From Chryseobacterium sp. 6424 (lineage in GTDB: Bacteria > Bacteroidota > Bacteroidia > Flavobacteriales > Weeksellaceae), in contig NZ_CP023540.1 of assembly GCF_003692615.1 (NCBI RefSeq), positions 1 through 64,000 of the forward strand: DNA of 64,000 nucleotides, read 5' to 3'. A program made the position numbers and the translations under genes. The first letter of the stretch is position 1. Every line of letters begins with the position of its first letter. Below are positions 53,225 to 62,200 of this stretch, piece by piece. The notes beneath the pieces are model-generated. The model searched no databases. It was given only the letters and a program-made list of their open reading frames with translations, and had not been told where the DNA came from.

Positions 53225-55906
53225 ATGAAAATTTTATTGAAAAGCTTTGTAGCTTTCACTTTGTTATTCTCCTATTCCATAGCCGCACAAACATTTACAA
53301 AATCTACCTTTAAGGTGAAAGGCGAATGTGGCATGTGCAAAGAACGTATAGAAACGACTGCCAGAAACAGTGGCGCCTCGGTAGCCAATTGGAATGCCGT
53401 TACACAGCAGCTTGCCGTTGAGTTTGATCCCGCTAAAACCTCAGCGGAAAAAATACTGAAGCAAATAGCCGATGTAGGTCATGATAATGAAAAATTTGCC
53501 GCCCCGGATGAGGTATATAAAAATCTTCCGGGTTGCTGCCTTTATCCGCGTCAACCGTCCTTTTTACCGACAGAGATTAGTGGAAATGTAACACCTTCAG
53601 TTGCCGCGAAAGCTGAAAATCAGTTCTATGTACGTGGGAATTGTGTTTCCTGTAAAAACAGGATCGAAAAAGCGGCGCAGGCGGCCGGTGCCGGGTCTGC
53701 CCATTGGGATGCAGAAACCCAAATCATAACCCTGGGATTCGATACCGCCAAAACCTCAGCGGATGCCATTTTAAAAAAAATCGCAGATGCAGGCCACGAT
53801 AATGAAAAATACACCGCGACCAACCAGGTTTATGCGGTGTTACCCGCTTGCTGTCTGTACGACAGGGATCTTCCGCTTGGCATCAAGAGCGATCTTGTGC
53901 ATCTGGAAGAAACCCCGGTTGCAAAGAAAGATTTTGTAGCGCATGCAGATCACGTAGATAAATCCATTGAGGAAGTAAAACTGATAAGAATGGCTGAAGC
54001 TACAGCCCTGAATAAAAAAGAAACAGGCCTTACCTTTAATATCAGCTCGAAAGAATTGTTGAAGGCTGCGTGTTGTAATTTATCGGAAAGCTTCGAGACC
54101 AATGCTACGGTGGATGTCTCTTTTACAAATGCTGTCAGTGGTACCAAACAGTTGAAAATGCTTGGTTTGGACCAGAAATACACCTCATTAACCAAAGAAC
54201 TGCTGCCTTCAATCCGCGGACTTGCTTCTCCGTATGGGATGAATTTGATTCCCGGACGTTGGATTGGCGGCATTCAGCTTACCAAAGGTGGTAGCACGGT
54301 TACCAACGGCTACGAAAGCATCACGGGGCAAATCAATACTGAACTACTGAAATTTAATGAACAGCCAGAGACTGCAATGAATGTTTTTGCCGACATCAAT
54401 GGCCGTTTGGAAACCAATATTACGTCCACAAGTTTGCTTTCTGAACATTGGAACCAAAGCCTTTTATTGCACGGTAACGCAACGTTAGGTAAGATGGATG
54501 CCAATGATGATGGCTTTCTGGATCAGCCGACAGGAAATCAGGTGAATGTAGCTTATTTACTGAATTATAATGATTTAGAACATAAGGGTTGGGGTACGCA
54601 TTTTGGTATCAGTTTTGTGAAAGATGAGCGCTTTGGCGGTCAGAAAACATTTGATAAAAACATAAACCCGTCACAACAGGATGCGTACGGAATTGGTATC
54701 GACATCTCAAAATTCGACATCTGGAACAAGACCGGCCATATTTTTGAAGGCAAACCTTACCAAAGCCTCGGACTGATGAACCAGTTTACGTATTATCAGC
54801 AGGATGGTTTTTTTGGTCGCAGGAACTACCGTGGTGAGCAACGTACATTTTATTCAAATCTTGTATTTGAAAGCATTTTCGGTAATACCAATCATAAATA
54901 TAAAACAGGCGCTAGCTTTTTGTATGATGATTTTGATGAGAATTACCTCCAAGACCGTTTTACCAGAACCGAAACAGTTCCCGGAGTGTTTTTCGAGTAT
55001 ACCCTTACCGGCACTAAATATACTTTAGTTGCAGGAGCCCGTACAGACTTCCATAATTTAGCAGGTACGCAGTTTACCCCAAGAATCAATTTTAAATACG
55101 ATCTTACACCCAAAACGATAGTAAGGCTTTCCGCCGGCCGTGGTTTCAGGACAGCAAATATCTTTGCTGAAAGCCAGCAGTATTTTGCCTCAAACAGAGT
55201 AATTGAAATCGTCGGCAACGGTGGCGACATTTATGGTTTGAAGCCAGAAATCGCCTGGAACTACGGCGCCAGCCTTCAACAAGAATTTAAACTTTTCAAC
55301 AGAAAAGCGACATTGATAGCAGATTTTTTCAGAACCGATTTCCAGGATCAGGTACTTACAGATTTGGATGTATCGACGAGCAGAATTGTATTCTACAACC
55401 TGAAGGGTGATTCTTATGCCAACAGCTTCCAAACGCAACTGGATTTTTCACCTGCTAAAAACCTGGATCTGCGCGTCGCCTATAAGCTCTATGACGTACA
55501 GGCAGATTACGCAAACGGTAGGAGAGCGGTACCTTTTATGGCGAAGCACCGTGGGTTTTTCAATGCGGCTTATGCCACAGGTAAAAATGACCGGGGCGGA
55601 TTCTGGAGTTTTGATGCGACATTACAATGGGTGGGCAGGCAAAACTTACCTGACCTGTCTGCAAACCCCGTTGCCTACCGCTTGCCAGAGTATTCTCCGT
55701 CGTTTGCTACTTTAAATGCACAGATCTCCCGAAATTTCAATAAAAATATTCGTGTATATTTGGGAGGTGAAAACCTGACGGGTTATACGCAAGACCAACC
55801 GATAATTGATGCAAAAAATCCGTTCGGAAATTATTTTGATGGCGGTATGGTGTACGCACCTATCATGCCGGCCAATCTATATTTCGGGTTGGATGTCTCC
55901 TTTTAA
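53225..55906 (+). CDS. TonB-dependent receptor with two N-terminal heavy-metal-associated (HMA) repeats
   Basis: An 893-residue outer membrane receptor. After a signal peptide (1-21) come two tandem repeats of about 82 residues: HMA folds with CxxC at 35-38 (GECGMC) and 140-143 (GNCVSC), each ending in LPxCCLY with a CC pair (104-105 and 209-210). A plug domain follows with SKELLKAACCNLSESFE (CC at 283-284), MLGLDQKYT and GYESITGQINTELLK, then a 22-strand barrel region that ends GLDVSF. Heavy-metal receptors of this family usually have a carboxypeptidase-regulatory-like N-terminus; here HMA repeats stand in its place. The HMA CxxC pairs are typical copper(I)/soft-metal ligands, so copper chelate uptake or handling is inferred. 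Confidence 0.9.
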   Translation: MKILLKSFVAFTLLFSYSIAAQTFTKSTFKVKGECGMCKERIETTARNSGASVANWNAVTQQLAVEFDPAKTSAEKILKQIADVGHDNEKFAAPDEVYKNLPGCCLYPRQPSFLPTEISGNVTPSVAAKAENQFYVRGNCVSCKNRIEKAAQAAGAGSAHWDAETQIITLGFDTAKTSADAILKKIADAGHDNEKYTATNQVYAVLPACCLYDRDLPLGIKSDLVHLEETPVAKKDFVAHADHVDKSIEEVKLIRMAEATALNKKETGLTFNISSKELLKAACCNLSESFETNATVDVSFTNAVSGTKQLKMLGLDQKYTSLTKELLPSIRGLASPYGMNLIPGRWIGGIQLTKGGSTVTNGYESITGQINTELLKFNEQPETAMNVFADINGRLETNITSTSLLSEHWNQSLLLHGNATLGKMDANDDGFLDQPTGNQVNVAYLLNYNDLEHKGWGTHFGISFVKDERFGGQKTFDKNINPSQQDAYGIGIDISKFDIWNKTGHIFEGKPYQSLGLMNQFTYYQQDGFFGRRNYRGEQRTFYSNLVFESIFGNTNHKYKTGASFLYDDFDENYLQDRFTRTETVPGVFFEYTLTGTKYTLVAGARTDFHNLAGTQFTPRINFKYDLTPKTIVRLSAGRGFRTANIFAESQQYFASNRVIEIVGNGGDIYGLKPEIAWNYGASLQQEFKLFNRKATLIADFFRTDFQDQVLTDLDVSTSRIVFYNLKGDSYANSFQTQLDFSPAKNLDLRVAYKLYDVQADYANGRRAVPFMAKHRGFFNAAYATGKNDRGGFWSFDATLQWVGRQNLPDLSANPVAYRLPEYSPSFATLNAQISRNFNKNIRVYLGGENLTGYTQDQPIIDAKNPFGNYFDGGMVYAPIMPANLYFGLDVSF

Positions 55907-55915
55907 AAAAGAAAT

Positions 55916-56377
55916 ATGAAAAAATTAACATTAATGATGTTTGCTTCCGCGGCGCTGCTTCTGTCCTGCGAAACAAAGACAAGCCAGGATGGTCAAACAG
56001 CTACCACTACGGAAAACGCTGACAATCCTCCTGCACAGGCAGATAGTTCAGCAGTTGGCACCAAGCAGGAATCGGCACCTGTGGCAAATAATGCGGGGGC
56101 CAGGCCAGCGCTTAACCCGCCGCATGGCGAACCATATCACCGTTGTGATATTGAGGTTGGCGCCCCATTAGACAGTCCGGCACCGGTACAGAATGTTGCG
56201 CCACAAGCGGTGCAGCCAGCGCCACAGGGTGGTTTTAATACGAACCCAATTTCGCCATCTTTACAGGCACCGGCCGTGTCATCATCACCGGCAAGCGGAT
56301 CAAAGCCGGCGCTTAATCCGCCACATGGCGAGCCTCACCACCGTTGCGATTTGCAGGTCGGCGCACCTTTAACCTAA
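55916..56377 (+). CDS. Lipoprotein with duplicated NPPHGEPxHRCDxxVGAPL motif
   Basis: A 153-residue lipoprotein: signal peptide with lipobox LLLSC (Cys18), then a Gln/Thr/Ala/Pro-rich linker. The motif ALNPPHGEPYHRCDIEVGAP occurs at about 65-84 and again, with HHRCDLQVGAPL, at the extreme C-terminus. Each copy has His, His and Cys in a compact segment that could bind a metal ion. The gene starts 9 bases after the HMA-TonB receptor stop, so it belongs to the same transcript. I know of the motif in other Flavobacteriia proteins but not of a function. Confidence 0.75.
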   Translation: MKKLTLMMFASAALLLSCETKTSQDGQTATTTENADNPPAQADSSAVGTKQESAPVANNAGARPALNPPHGEPYHRCDIEVGAPLDSPAPVQNVAPQAVQPAPQGGFNTNPISPSLQAPAVSSSPASGSKPALNPPHGEPHHRCDLQVGAPLT

Positions 56378-56416
56378 AAAAATTGCGGAACTCAAAGGTT
56401 CCGCAATTTTTATTTA
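56376..56416. terminator. Bidirectional terminator between the metal cluster and msrB
   Basis: A perfect 14-bp stem AAAAATTGCGGAAC (56378-56391) with GTTCCGCAATTTTT (56398-56411), with T tracts on both strands. It serves the lipoprotein gene on plus and msrB on minus. Confidence 0.9.
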
Positions 56417-56941
56417 TTTTTCAGAGTCGCCTACGAAATCAAGGCTGACGGAGTTCATGCAATACCGCATGCCTGTAGGTGGCGGTCCGTCATTAAAAAC
56501 ATGGCCAAGGTGCGAATCGCATCTTTTACACACTACCTCAATTCTTTCCATCCCATGCGAAGAATCGCGGTGGTAGGCGACACCTTCTTTATCAGCTTCG
56601 AAAAAACTGGGCCAGCCACATGTAGAAGAAAATTTCGAGTCGGAGCGGAACAGATGGTTACCACATACTGTGCAGTAATATTCCCCAAGTTCATCAAACT
56701 CGTTATATTTACCTGTAAAAGGACGTTCGGTATCGGCCTCGCGGGCAATGGCATACACTTCCGGTGAAAGTATTTTTTTCCATTCGGTATTAGGTACATT
56801 CAGCTTGGTGCGGTCGGTACGCGAGTAATATGGATTGTTTTTTGCCGTAGAATTTTCCATTTTTTGTGAATTTGTGGGTTGTTTTACCTGCGAACACATT
56901 TGCAAAGAAGATAGTGCCAGCAGCATTGCTATAAATTTCAT
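56414..56941 (-). CDS. msrB: Secreted methionine-(R)-sulfoxide reductase MsrB
   Basis: I chose the ATG at 56941, giving 175 residues with signal MKFIAMLLALSSLQMC and possible lipidated Cys16; an ATG 21 bases upstream adds seven residues. The MsrB domain has zinc-type CxxC pairs CTVCGN and CKRCDS, the CGWPSFFEAD substrate block and catalytic Cys in RYCMNSVSLDF. It repairs oxidised methionine, here in the periplasm or on a membrane. Its position beside the copper-type cluster fits defence against copper or chlorine stress (inference). A TACATTTG at 56997-57004 is a possible -7. Confidence 0.92.
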   Translation of the reverse strand: MKFIAMLLALSSLQMCSQVKQPTNSQKMENSTAKNNPYYSRTDRTKLNVPNTEWKKILSPEVYAIAREADTERPFTGKYNEFDELGEYYCTVCGNHLFRSDSKFSSTCGWPSFFEADKEGVAYHRDSSHGMERIEVVCKRCDSHLGHVFNDGPPPTGMRYCMNSVSLDFVGDSEK

Positions 56942-57019
56942 GGTTATAAAACTCATTTTCACAGGAAATCGTATAACATAAATGAATTTTGATATCCAAA
57001 TGTACTAAATTAATCAATA

Positions 57020-58264
57020 ATGAATACCGCAGAAAAAGAATTACAACTCCGTAAATATAAATTTTTTGCCACCGGCCTGTTTGTATTGATGGCGGTGATT
57101 TTCGTGGCGATGACAATGCTACAGAAACAAAATTCAGCCGTTTGGATTGGGTATGTACGTGCTTTTTCGGAAGCGGCCATGGTAGGCGCGCTGGCAGACT
57201 GGTTTGCCGTAACAGCGCTGTTTCATCATCCTTTGGGCCTGAAAATCCCGCATACCAACCTTATTGAGAAAAGTAAGGAAAGGATTGGTGATAATCTAGG
57301 CGAATTTGTAGTTTCAAATTTCCTGTCACCAATAAACATCAGGCCTTATATGGAAAAACTTAAAGTATCAGACTTTGCTGGTGAATGGCTATCTAAGAAA
57401 CAGCATCAGCAAATGGCAGTACAAGAACTTTCGGCCGTGGTAAAAGACATCCTAAATAAGCTTAACGATGAAGAAGTAGTAAATTTCATTGCCGCTAAAG
57501 CCCGGGAAATGACGGCTAACCTTAAGATTAATGTCATGATGGGAAGCGGTATGGAGTATATTCTACACAAGAACGATCACCAGAAAATGATCACCGGACT
57601 GGCAAAACAGATTAAGGAATACGTAGCCCAAAACAGTGAAATGATAAAAGAGCGGGTAAAAAGGGAAAGCTATTTCTTAGTTCCGAAATTTGTTGATAAT
57701 ACCATTGCCGAAAAAATTACAGAAGGCCTGGCGGGTTTTTTTGAAGAAGTGGAAGCTGATGCGGAACATAGCTTACGACACGAAATCACACAGAAACTCT
57801 ATGCTTTTTCCACCGAAATCAGGGAAGATAAGAAATGGGAAGAACAGTTGCAAACCATCAAGAATGATTTTCTGACAGGCGAAAAGCTGAACAGTTACGC
57901 AAATGACATCTGGCAATCCGTTAAGAATGCGGTTCTACACGAACTTGATGCAGAGGATTCGGCTTTAAAGAAATATCTGACTAAAAATTTGGTTGATTTA
58001 TCCCAAAATCTGCGCACGGATCTTACGCTGAAACAGAAAATTGATGGCTGGGTGCGTCATACGGCTTACAAATATATCTTACGCAATACCCATCAGGCTG
58101 GCAACCTCATCAGTACCACGGTAGCTACGTGGGAAGGGCGTGAACTTAGTGAAAAACTAGAATTGGAAGTCGGTAAAGATCTACAGTTTATCCGTGTAAA
58201 TGGCACATTAGTCGGTGGCTTGGTAGGTTTGCTGATTTATTCGGCGGTTCATTTATTCAGTTAA
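57020..58264 (+). CDS. DUF445 family membrane protein
   Basis: A 414-residue protein with a membrane segment at about 13-33, the [21 protein letters not shown] block near 55-75 that marks DUF445 (YjiN/YheB-like), a long helical domain and a last membrane segment near the end ([15 protein letters not shown]). Function unknown. Its last eight bases overlap the convergent pyrD end. Confidence 0.85.
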   Translation: MNTAEKELQLRKYKFFATGLFVLMAVIFVAMTMLQKQNSAVWIGYVRAFSEAAMVGALADWFAVTALFHHPLGLKIPHTNLIEKSKERIGDNLGEFVVSNFLSPINIRPYMEKLKVSDFAGEWLSKKQHQQMAVQELSAVVKDILNKLNDEEVVNFIAAKAREMTANLKINVMMGSGMEYILHKNDHQKMITGLAKQIKEYVAQNSEMIKERVKRESYFLVPKFVDNTIAEKITEGLAGFFEEVEADAEHSLRHEITQKLYAFSTEIREDKKWEEQLQTIKNDFLTGEKLNSYANDIWQSVKNAVLHELDAEDSALKKYLTKNLVDLSQNLRTDLTLKQKIDGWVRHTAYKYILRNTHQAGNLISTTVATWEGRELSEKLELEVGKDLQFIRVNGTLVGGLVGLLIYSAVHLFS

Positions 58265-59279
58265 CTAATTTTTTAGTTTCATTCAAAATCCGTTCGTTAA
58301 TATCCCGGATTAGTTTGGGCCCTTCATAAATAAAACCGGTATATAGTTGTACGAGGCTTGCACCAGCCGCAAGCTTTTCCAACGCGTCATCCGCTGAATG
58401 AATGCCGCCCACGCCAATAATGGGGAAAGCCTTGTGGCTTTTTTCGGAAAGAAAGCGGATGACTTCCGTGGAACGATTGCCTAACGGTTTACCAGAAAGG
58501 CCGCCACTTTCATTCTTGTCTTCGGACAACAGGTTTTCGCGCGAGAGGGTAGTATTGGTGGCAATCACGCCAGCGATGCCTGTATTCTTTACGATATCAA
58601 TAATATCCAGAAGCTGCTCCTCGGTTAAATCTGGGGCGATTTTAAGCAGGATAGGTTTCGGTTGGTCTTTTTGTCGGTTAATTTGCTGTAGCGTGCCCAA
58701 GAGTTTAGTTAAAGGTTCTTTTTCCTGCAAGGCCCGCAGGTTTGGCGTATTTGGCGAACTTACATTAACTACAAAATAATCTACATAATCATACAGTTTC
58801 TCGAAACATACCTTGTAATCGTCAACCGCACGCTCGTTCTCCGTAATCTTGTTTTTACCAATATTGCCACCGATCAGCACGTTTTTATTCTTCTTCAATC
58901 GTTCTACGGCGATGTCAACCCCCTCATTATTAAAGCCCATCCGGTTGATGATGGCGTGATCTTTTTTTAGCCGGAAAAGTCGTTTTTTTGGATTTCCGGG
59001 TTGTGGTTTTGGCGTGATGGTACCGATTTCAATAAAACCAAAACCCAAATCTGAAAGTTCGCTGAACATCTTGGCGTCTTTATCGAAACCTGCCGCCAAA
59101 CCCACCGGATTCTTAAATCTCAGGCCGAAGACTTCACGTTCCAATCCCGGATCCGAAATAGGTTTTGGAAGTAGAAATTTCGTGAAAAAAGGGAAATTCT
59201 TTAATAAAGTAAAAGTAAAATGATGTACTTTTTCAGGATCGAATTTGAACAGGATTGGGCGGATAAGGCTTTTGTACAT
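58257..59279 (-). CDS. pyrD: Dihydroorotate dehydrogenase (quinone), class 2
   Basis: Start at [20 protein letters not shown] (59279), giving 340 residues, over an ATG 54 bases upstream. The N-terminal helices fit the class 2 membrane-associating segment. FMN and orotate motifs: [49 protein letters not shown] with the catalytic Ser, and [10 protein letters not shown]. The enzyme makes orotate with quinone as acceptor. No other pyr gene is adjacent. Confidence 0.95.
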   Translation of the reverse strand: MYKSLIRPILFKFDPEKVHHFTFTLLKNFPFFTKFLLPKPISDPGLEREVFGLRFKNPVGLAAGFDKDAKMFSELSDLGFGFIEIGTITPKPQPGNPKKRLFRLKKDHAIINRMGFNNEGVDIAVERLKKNKNVLIGGNIGKNKITENERAVDDYKVCFEKLYDYVDYFVVNVSSPNTPNLRALQEKEPLTKLLGTLQQINRQKDQPKPILLKIAPDLTEEQLLDIIDIVKNTGIAGVIATNTTLSRENLLSEDKNESGGLSGKPLGNRSTEVIRFLSEKSHKAFPIIGVGGIHSADDALEKLAAGASLVQLYTGFIYEGPKLIRDINERILNETKKLVN

Positions 59280-59385
59280 GGAGAAAAGTTTTACAAAAAT
59301 ACTAAAACAAAACCAGTGAAAAAGCATCAGCAATCAAAAAATCGGTTCCTGGCATTACCTAAGGTTTGAAGAAGAACTGTAAGGC

Positions 59386-60234
59386 TTAAAAGCTGATGTT
59401 AAAGTATTTTTTGAACTGTGGATACAATATGTGATAAGGGAAAAAGATAAAGATTAATCCGTAGATTACACTCTTCCAGTCGGCTAGAACGAAGAATTTG
59501 GTGTATAGATGGAAGGAAACTAAAAAGATTATGGTGAAGGTAAGATATCTTCTGCTGAACGCGCCTAGGACGCATAATGCCTGAAGTATTATCCCAAAAA
59601 CTGTAAGGACCATCCAAAGGTTTTCAAATTCATACAAGTCGGCCATCCAGTTTGGGATAGGCTGCCCAATAATATAGTAATTATAAGCAGAGTTTACAAG
59701 TGCGGCATTTCTTTCGTACCAAGATAGGTCTGGTGATTGAAGCAGGATGTCTTTGGCTATCGACAGCAGTTTCCACACGCCTGCTAAACTATAAGTGATT
59801 AAAATGCCCGAATACACATACTGAACGTATTTATAGTCTTTTGCGAGGAGTTTCCTTGGCAGTAAAAACATTGAAAAGAAATAAAACAGGATCAGCACAT
59901 GACTGTGATGTCCCATGCCGCTATATCCCGCAATGGGCAGGTTCACCAAGAAAACTAATGCAAAGGTAAAAAGCGAGATCAAATATTTTTGCTGAAATAA
60001 CCCCCAAAGTAAAACCGCCGCCAAAAGAACACAATAAGCGCCATAATAATATACAGAAGGAAAGCCCGGAAAAACTATTTGTTGGATCCATACTTGCGGG
60101 TTATAAAATACAGGTGCCCTTTGATGATAATCTAGGAAGTATAGCCACTGTTCGAACAGCCAGTATAGGGTAAATACTCTTACCGCATAATAAGAAATCT
60201 GATAATTATATACCGTTAGTTTTTTGTAATCCAT
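59386..60234 (-). CDS. Uncharacterised multi-pass membrane protein, HTTM-like
   Basis: A 282-residue protein with seven to eight hydrophobic segments rich in Tyr and Phe. The late segment FHLYTKFFVLADWKSVIYGL and an overall plan of aromatic helices recall HTTM/vitamin K gamma-carboxylase-like membrane proteins, but the match is weak. Its ATG overlaps the preceding gene's stop by one base, so the pair is translationally coupled. Function unknown. Confidence 0.65.
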   Translation of the reverse strand: MDYKKLTVYNYQISYYAVRVFTLYWLFEQWLYFLDYHQRAPVFYNPQVWIQQIVFPGFPSVYYYGAYCVLLAAVLLWGLFQQKYLISLFTFALVFLVNLPIAGYSGMGHHSHVLILFYFFSMFLLPRKLLAKDYKYVQYVYSGILITYSLAGVWKLLSIAKDILLQSPDLSWYERNAALVNSAYNYYIIGQPIPNWMADLYEFENLWMVLTVFGIILQALCVLGAFSRRYLTFTIIFLVSFHLYTKFFVLADWKSVIYGLIFIFFPYHILYPQFKKYFNISF

Positions 60235-60668
60235 TAGAAAGCGGTAATAATTGTTTTTGTGGTGCTGAAGTTTCTTTTGCCAATTTCCTGCGCATTGAAT
60301 GTTTCTTTAACCAAAATATAATAATCGAATCCCGGCGCGGTGATGTCAGCAAACAGCCTTAATTTCTTAAGGTTTTCCTGCTTTTCAGTGTTATTGGCAA
60401 TATTGTTTCCGTAGCGGTTGATGATTGCGAATTTGATGTCCGCATCATACACTTCAGATGCCGACTTCATTGTGATGGCGAGTGTGTCTTTATTCTGTAC
60501 ACCATATATCTTGAAAACAACATCCTGTTTAGTGGCGCCGAATGGTTTTGAAAATAATTTCCAGCTGTAAAAAGGATAGATTTCGGGCTTGCCCTTTGAG
60601 ATTAAAAGATAACTGGCTGCTGTCAAGACGAGGCTGATGAAAAATAGATGAGGTGTATATTTTTTCAT
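60234..60668 (-). CDS. Small membrane-anchored protein, partner of the gene downstream
   Basis: A 144-residue protein with one N-terminal membrane segment (about 7-23) and no cleavage site I can call, then a beta-rich soluble part (QDVVFKIYGVQNKDTLAITM). The soluble part would face the periplasm. It is coupled to the HTTM-like gene by a one-base overlap. It has no recognisable family. Confidence 0.6.
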   Translation of the reverse strand: MKKYTPHLFFISLVLTAASYLLISKGKPEIYPFYSWKLFSKPFGATKQDVVFKIYGVQNKDTLAITMKSASEVYDADIKFAIINRYGNNIANNTEKQENLKKLRLFADITAPGFDYYILVKETFNAQEIGKRNFSTTKTIITAF

Positions 60669-60740
60669 TCTGCTAAAGTATTATTTCTTGATGATAAATG
60701 GCGGTTTACCAATAGAGATGAAAAGCTAAGCACAAAGCAC

Positions 60741-60770
60741 AAAAAAACTCCTCAGCGTACTGAGGAGTTT
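60741..60770 (-). terminator. Rho-independent terminator after tRNA-Val
   Basis: On the minus strand AAACTCCTCA (60761-60770 complement) pairs with TGAGGAGTTT (60745-60754 complement), loop GTACGC, followed by seven T. It begins 3 bases after the tRNA. Confidence 0.92.
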
Positions 60771-60773
60771 GTG

Positions 60774-60848
60774 TGGGTCCTGAGGGATTCGAACCCCCGA
60801 CCCTCTGGGTGTAAACCAGATGCTCTGAACCAACTGAGCTAAGAACCC
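60774..60848 (-). tRNA. tRNA-Val (TAC)
   Basis: A complete 75-base cloverleaf on the minus strand: acceptor GGGTTCT with AGGACCC (one G-T pair), D-arm AGCTCAGTTGGTTCAGAGC, anticodon stem TCTGG/CCAGA around TTTACAC (anticodon TAC), T-arm GGGGGTTCGAATCCCTC, discriminator A. CCA is not encoded. It has its own promoter and terminator. Confidence 0.96.
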
Positions 60849-60881
60849 TTTTACCAAATTTCGTTTCTCATTTTGGTGTTG

Positions 60882-60911
60882 CAAATATACAACGTTTTTT
60901 TATTTCTGCAA
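60882..60911 (-). promoter_or_regulatory. Promoter of tRNA-Val
   Basis: On the minus strand TTG (complement of 60909-60911), 19 bases, TATATTTGCA (core 60882-60889): the full Bacteroidota -33/-7 promoter, identical in spacing to that of tRNA-Asn. The -33 end lies inside the last codons of folC. Confidence 0.85.
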
Positions 60912-62138
60912 ATTTTTTTCAAGAAATTCGCCTACAATAAAGTTGCTTCCGCCTATGAAAATCATCTCGTCTGTTTTAACATGTTGTTTTGCAGAGAGGT
61001 ATGCTGCCTGAAGTTCATCAAAGATTTTATAATTAATTTTTGATTTTTTTAATTGCTCCTCATAAAATTTTGGGTGCAGCCCACGGTTGAGGTACGGTTT
61101 AGTGAAATAGTAGGTGGCATTGCCCGGTAAAATCTGTAGGACTTCGTCTATCTTTTTATCCTGAACAAAACCTAGTATCATATGTTTGTGTTTCGGGATC
61201 TCATTCAACTGGTTGAAAACTTCTTCCAAGCCGGCCTGGTTATGGGCGGTATCACAGATCGTGAGCGGCTGTTGCGAAAACTCAAACCAGCGGCCGAAGA
61301 AATGGGTGTTCCGTTGTACGTTCAGCAAGCCGTTTTCTATATGTTTCTCGGATATAACTAAACCTTTGTTTCGCAGTTTTTCGACAAGTGCTATAACAAC
61401 CTTTATATTCTTCTGCTGATAATTCCCCTTTAAATCTGATGTATAGGCCGCATCCACAGTCGTCGCATCTACAAATTCGGCGCCTGTCTGTTCAGCCTGA
61501 TCTTTTATTATTCTTTTTACAGTCTCCTTATCATCTCCAGAGATGATGGGGATTTGGGCCTTGATAATCCCTGCTTTTTCTGTCGCTATTTCTTCAATGG
61601 TGTCGCCGAGGATGTTCTGGTGGTCCAGTGCCACATTGGTAATAGCGGTAAGCATGGGGGAAATGATATTGGTAGCATCCAGCCGGCCGCCCAGGCCTAC
61701 TTCAATGATGGCATAATCTACTTTTTGCTGGCTGAAGTATTCAAAAGCCATGACTGTAGTAAATTCAAAGAAAGAAGGGCGGATGTCCGCTGGCAACACC
61801 TTCAGTCGGTTGATGAAGTCGTATACGAAGTTTCTGTCCGCATTCAGCCCGTTTATTTTTATCCTTTCAGTAAAATCTACTAGGTGTGGCGAATTATACA
61901 GCCCAACTTTATAGCCTGCCTCCTGAAGGATTGAGGCCAGCATGTTGCTGGTAGAGCCTTTTCCGTTCGTACCGCCAATATGGATGGTCTTAATCTGATC
62001 CTGCGGATTCCCAAAGAATTCGCATAGCCTTCTGATATTATCCAGGCCGGGTTTATAGGCTTTTTGGCCATCGGTTTGGTAGTTGGGAGCCTGTACGTAC
62101 AGCCACTCCACAGCATTCTGATAATCCTGATCTGTCAT
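60900..62138 (-). CDS. folC: Dihydrofolate synthase / folylpolyglutamate synthase
   Basis: Start at MTDQDYQNAVEWLYVQAPNY (62138), giving 412 residues; an upstream in-frame ATG at 62273 would add 45 residues overlapping tonB. The P-loop GTNGKGST (56-63), YNSPHLVDFTERI and the Mur-ligase-like carboxylysine region IIEVGLGGRLDATN, ATEKAGI and DTAHNQAG are all intact. It adds glutamate to dihydropteroate and folates. It ends the exbB-exbD-tonB-folC run, an order known in Flavobacteriia. Confidence 0.93.
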   Translation of the reverse strand: MTDQDYQNAVEWLYVQAPNYQTDGQKAYKPGLDNIRRLCEFFGNPQDQIKTIHIGGTNGKGSTSNMLASILQEAGYKVGLYNSPHLVDFTERIKINGLNADRNFVYDFINRLKVLPADIRPSFFEFTTVMAFEYFSQQKVDYAIIEVGLGGRLDATNIISPMLTAITNVALDHQNILGDTIEEIATEKAGIIKAQIPIISGDDKETVKRIIKDQAEQTGAEFVDATTVDAAYTSDLKGNYQQKNIKVVIALVEKLRNKGLVISEKHIENGLLNVQRNTHFFGRWFEFSQQPLTICDTAHNQAGLEEVFNQLNEIPKHKHMILGFVQDKKIDEVLQILPGNATYYFTKPYLNRGLHPKFYEEQLKKSKINYKIFDELQAAYLSAKQHVKTDEMIFIGGSNFIVGEFLEKNLQK

Positions 62139-62200
62139 GTTGCAAAAATCAAAAAAACTTCGCCAATAGCGTAATTTTCGGGTAAGAAAAGATGGTTTTT

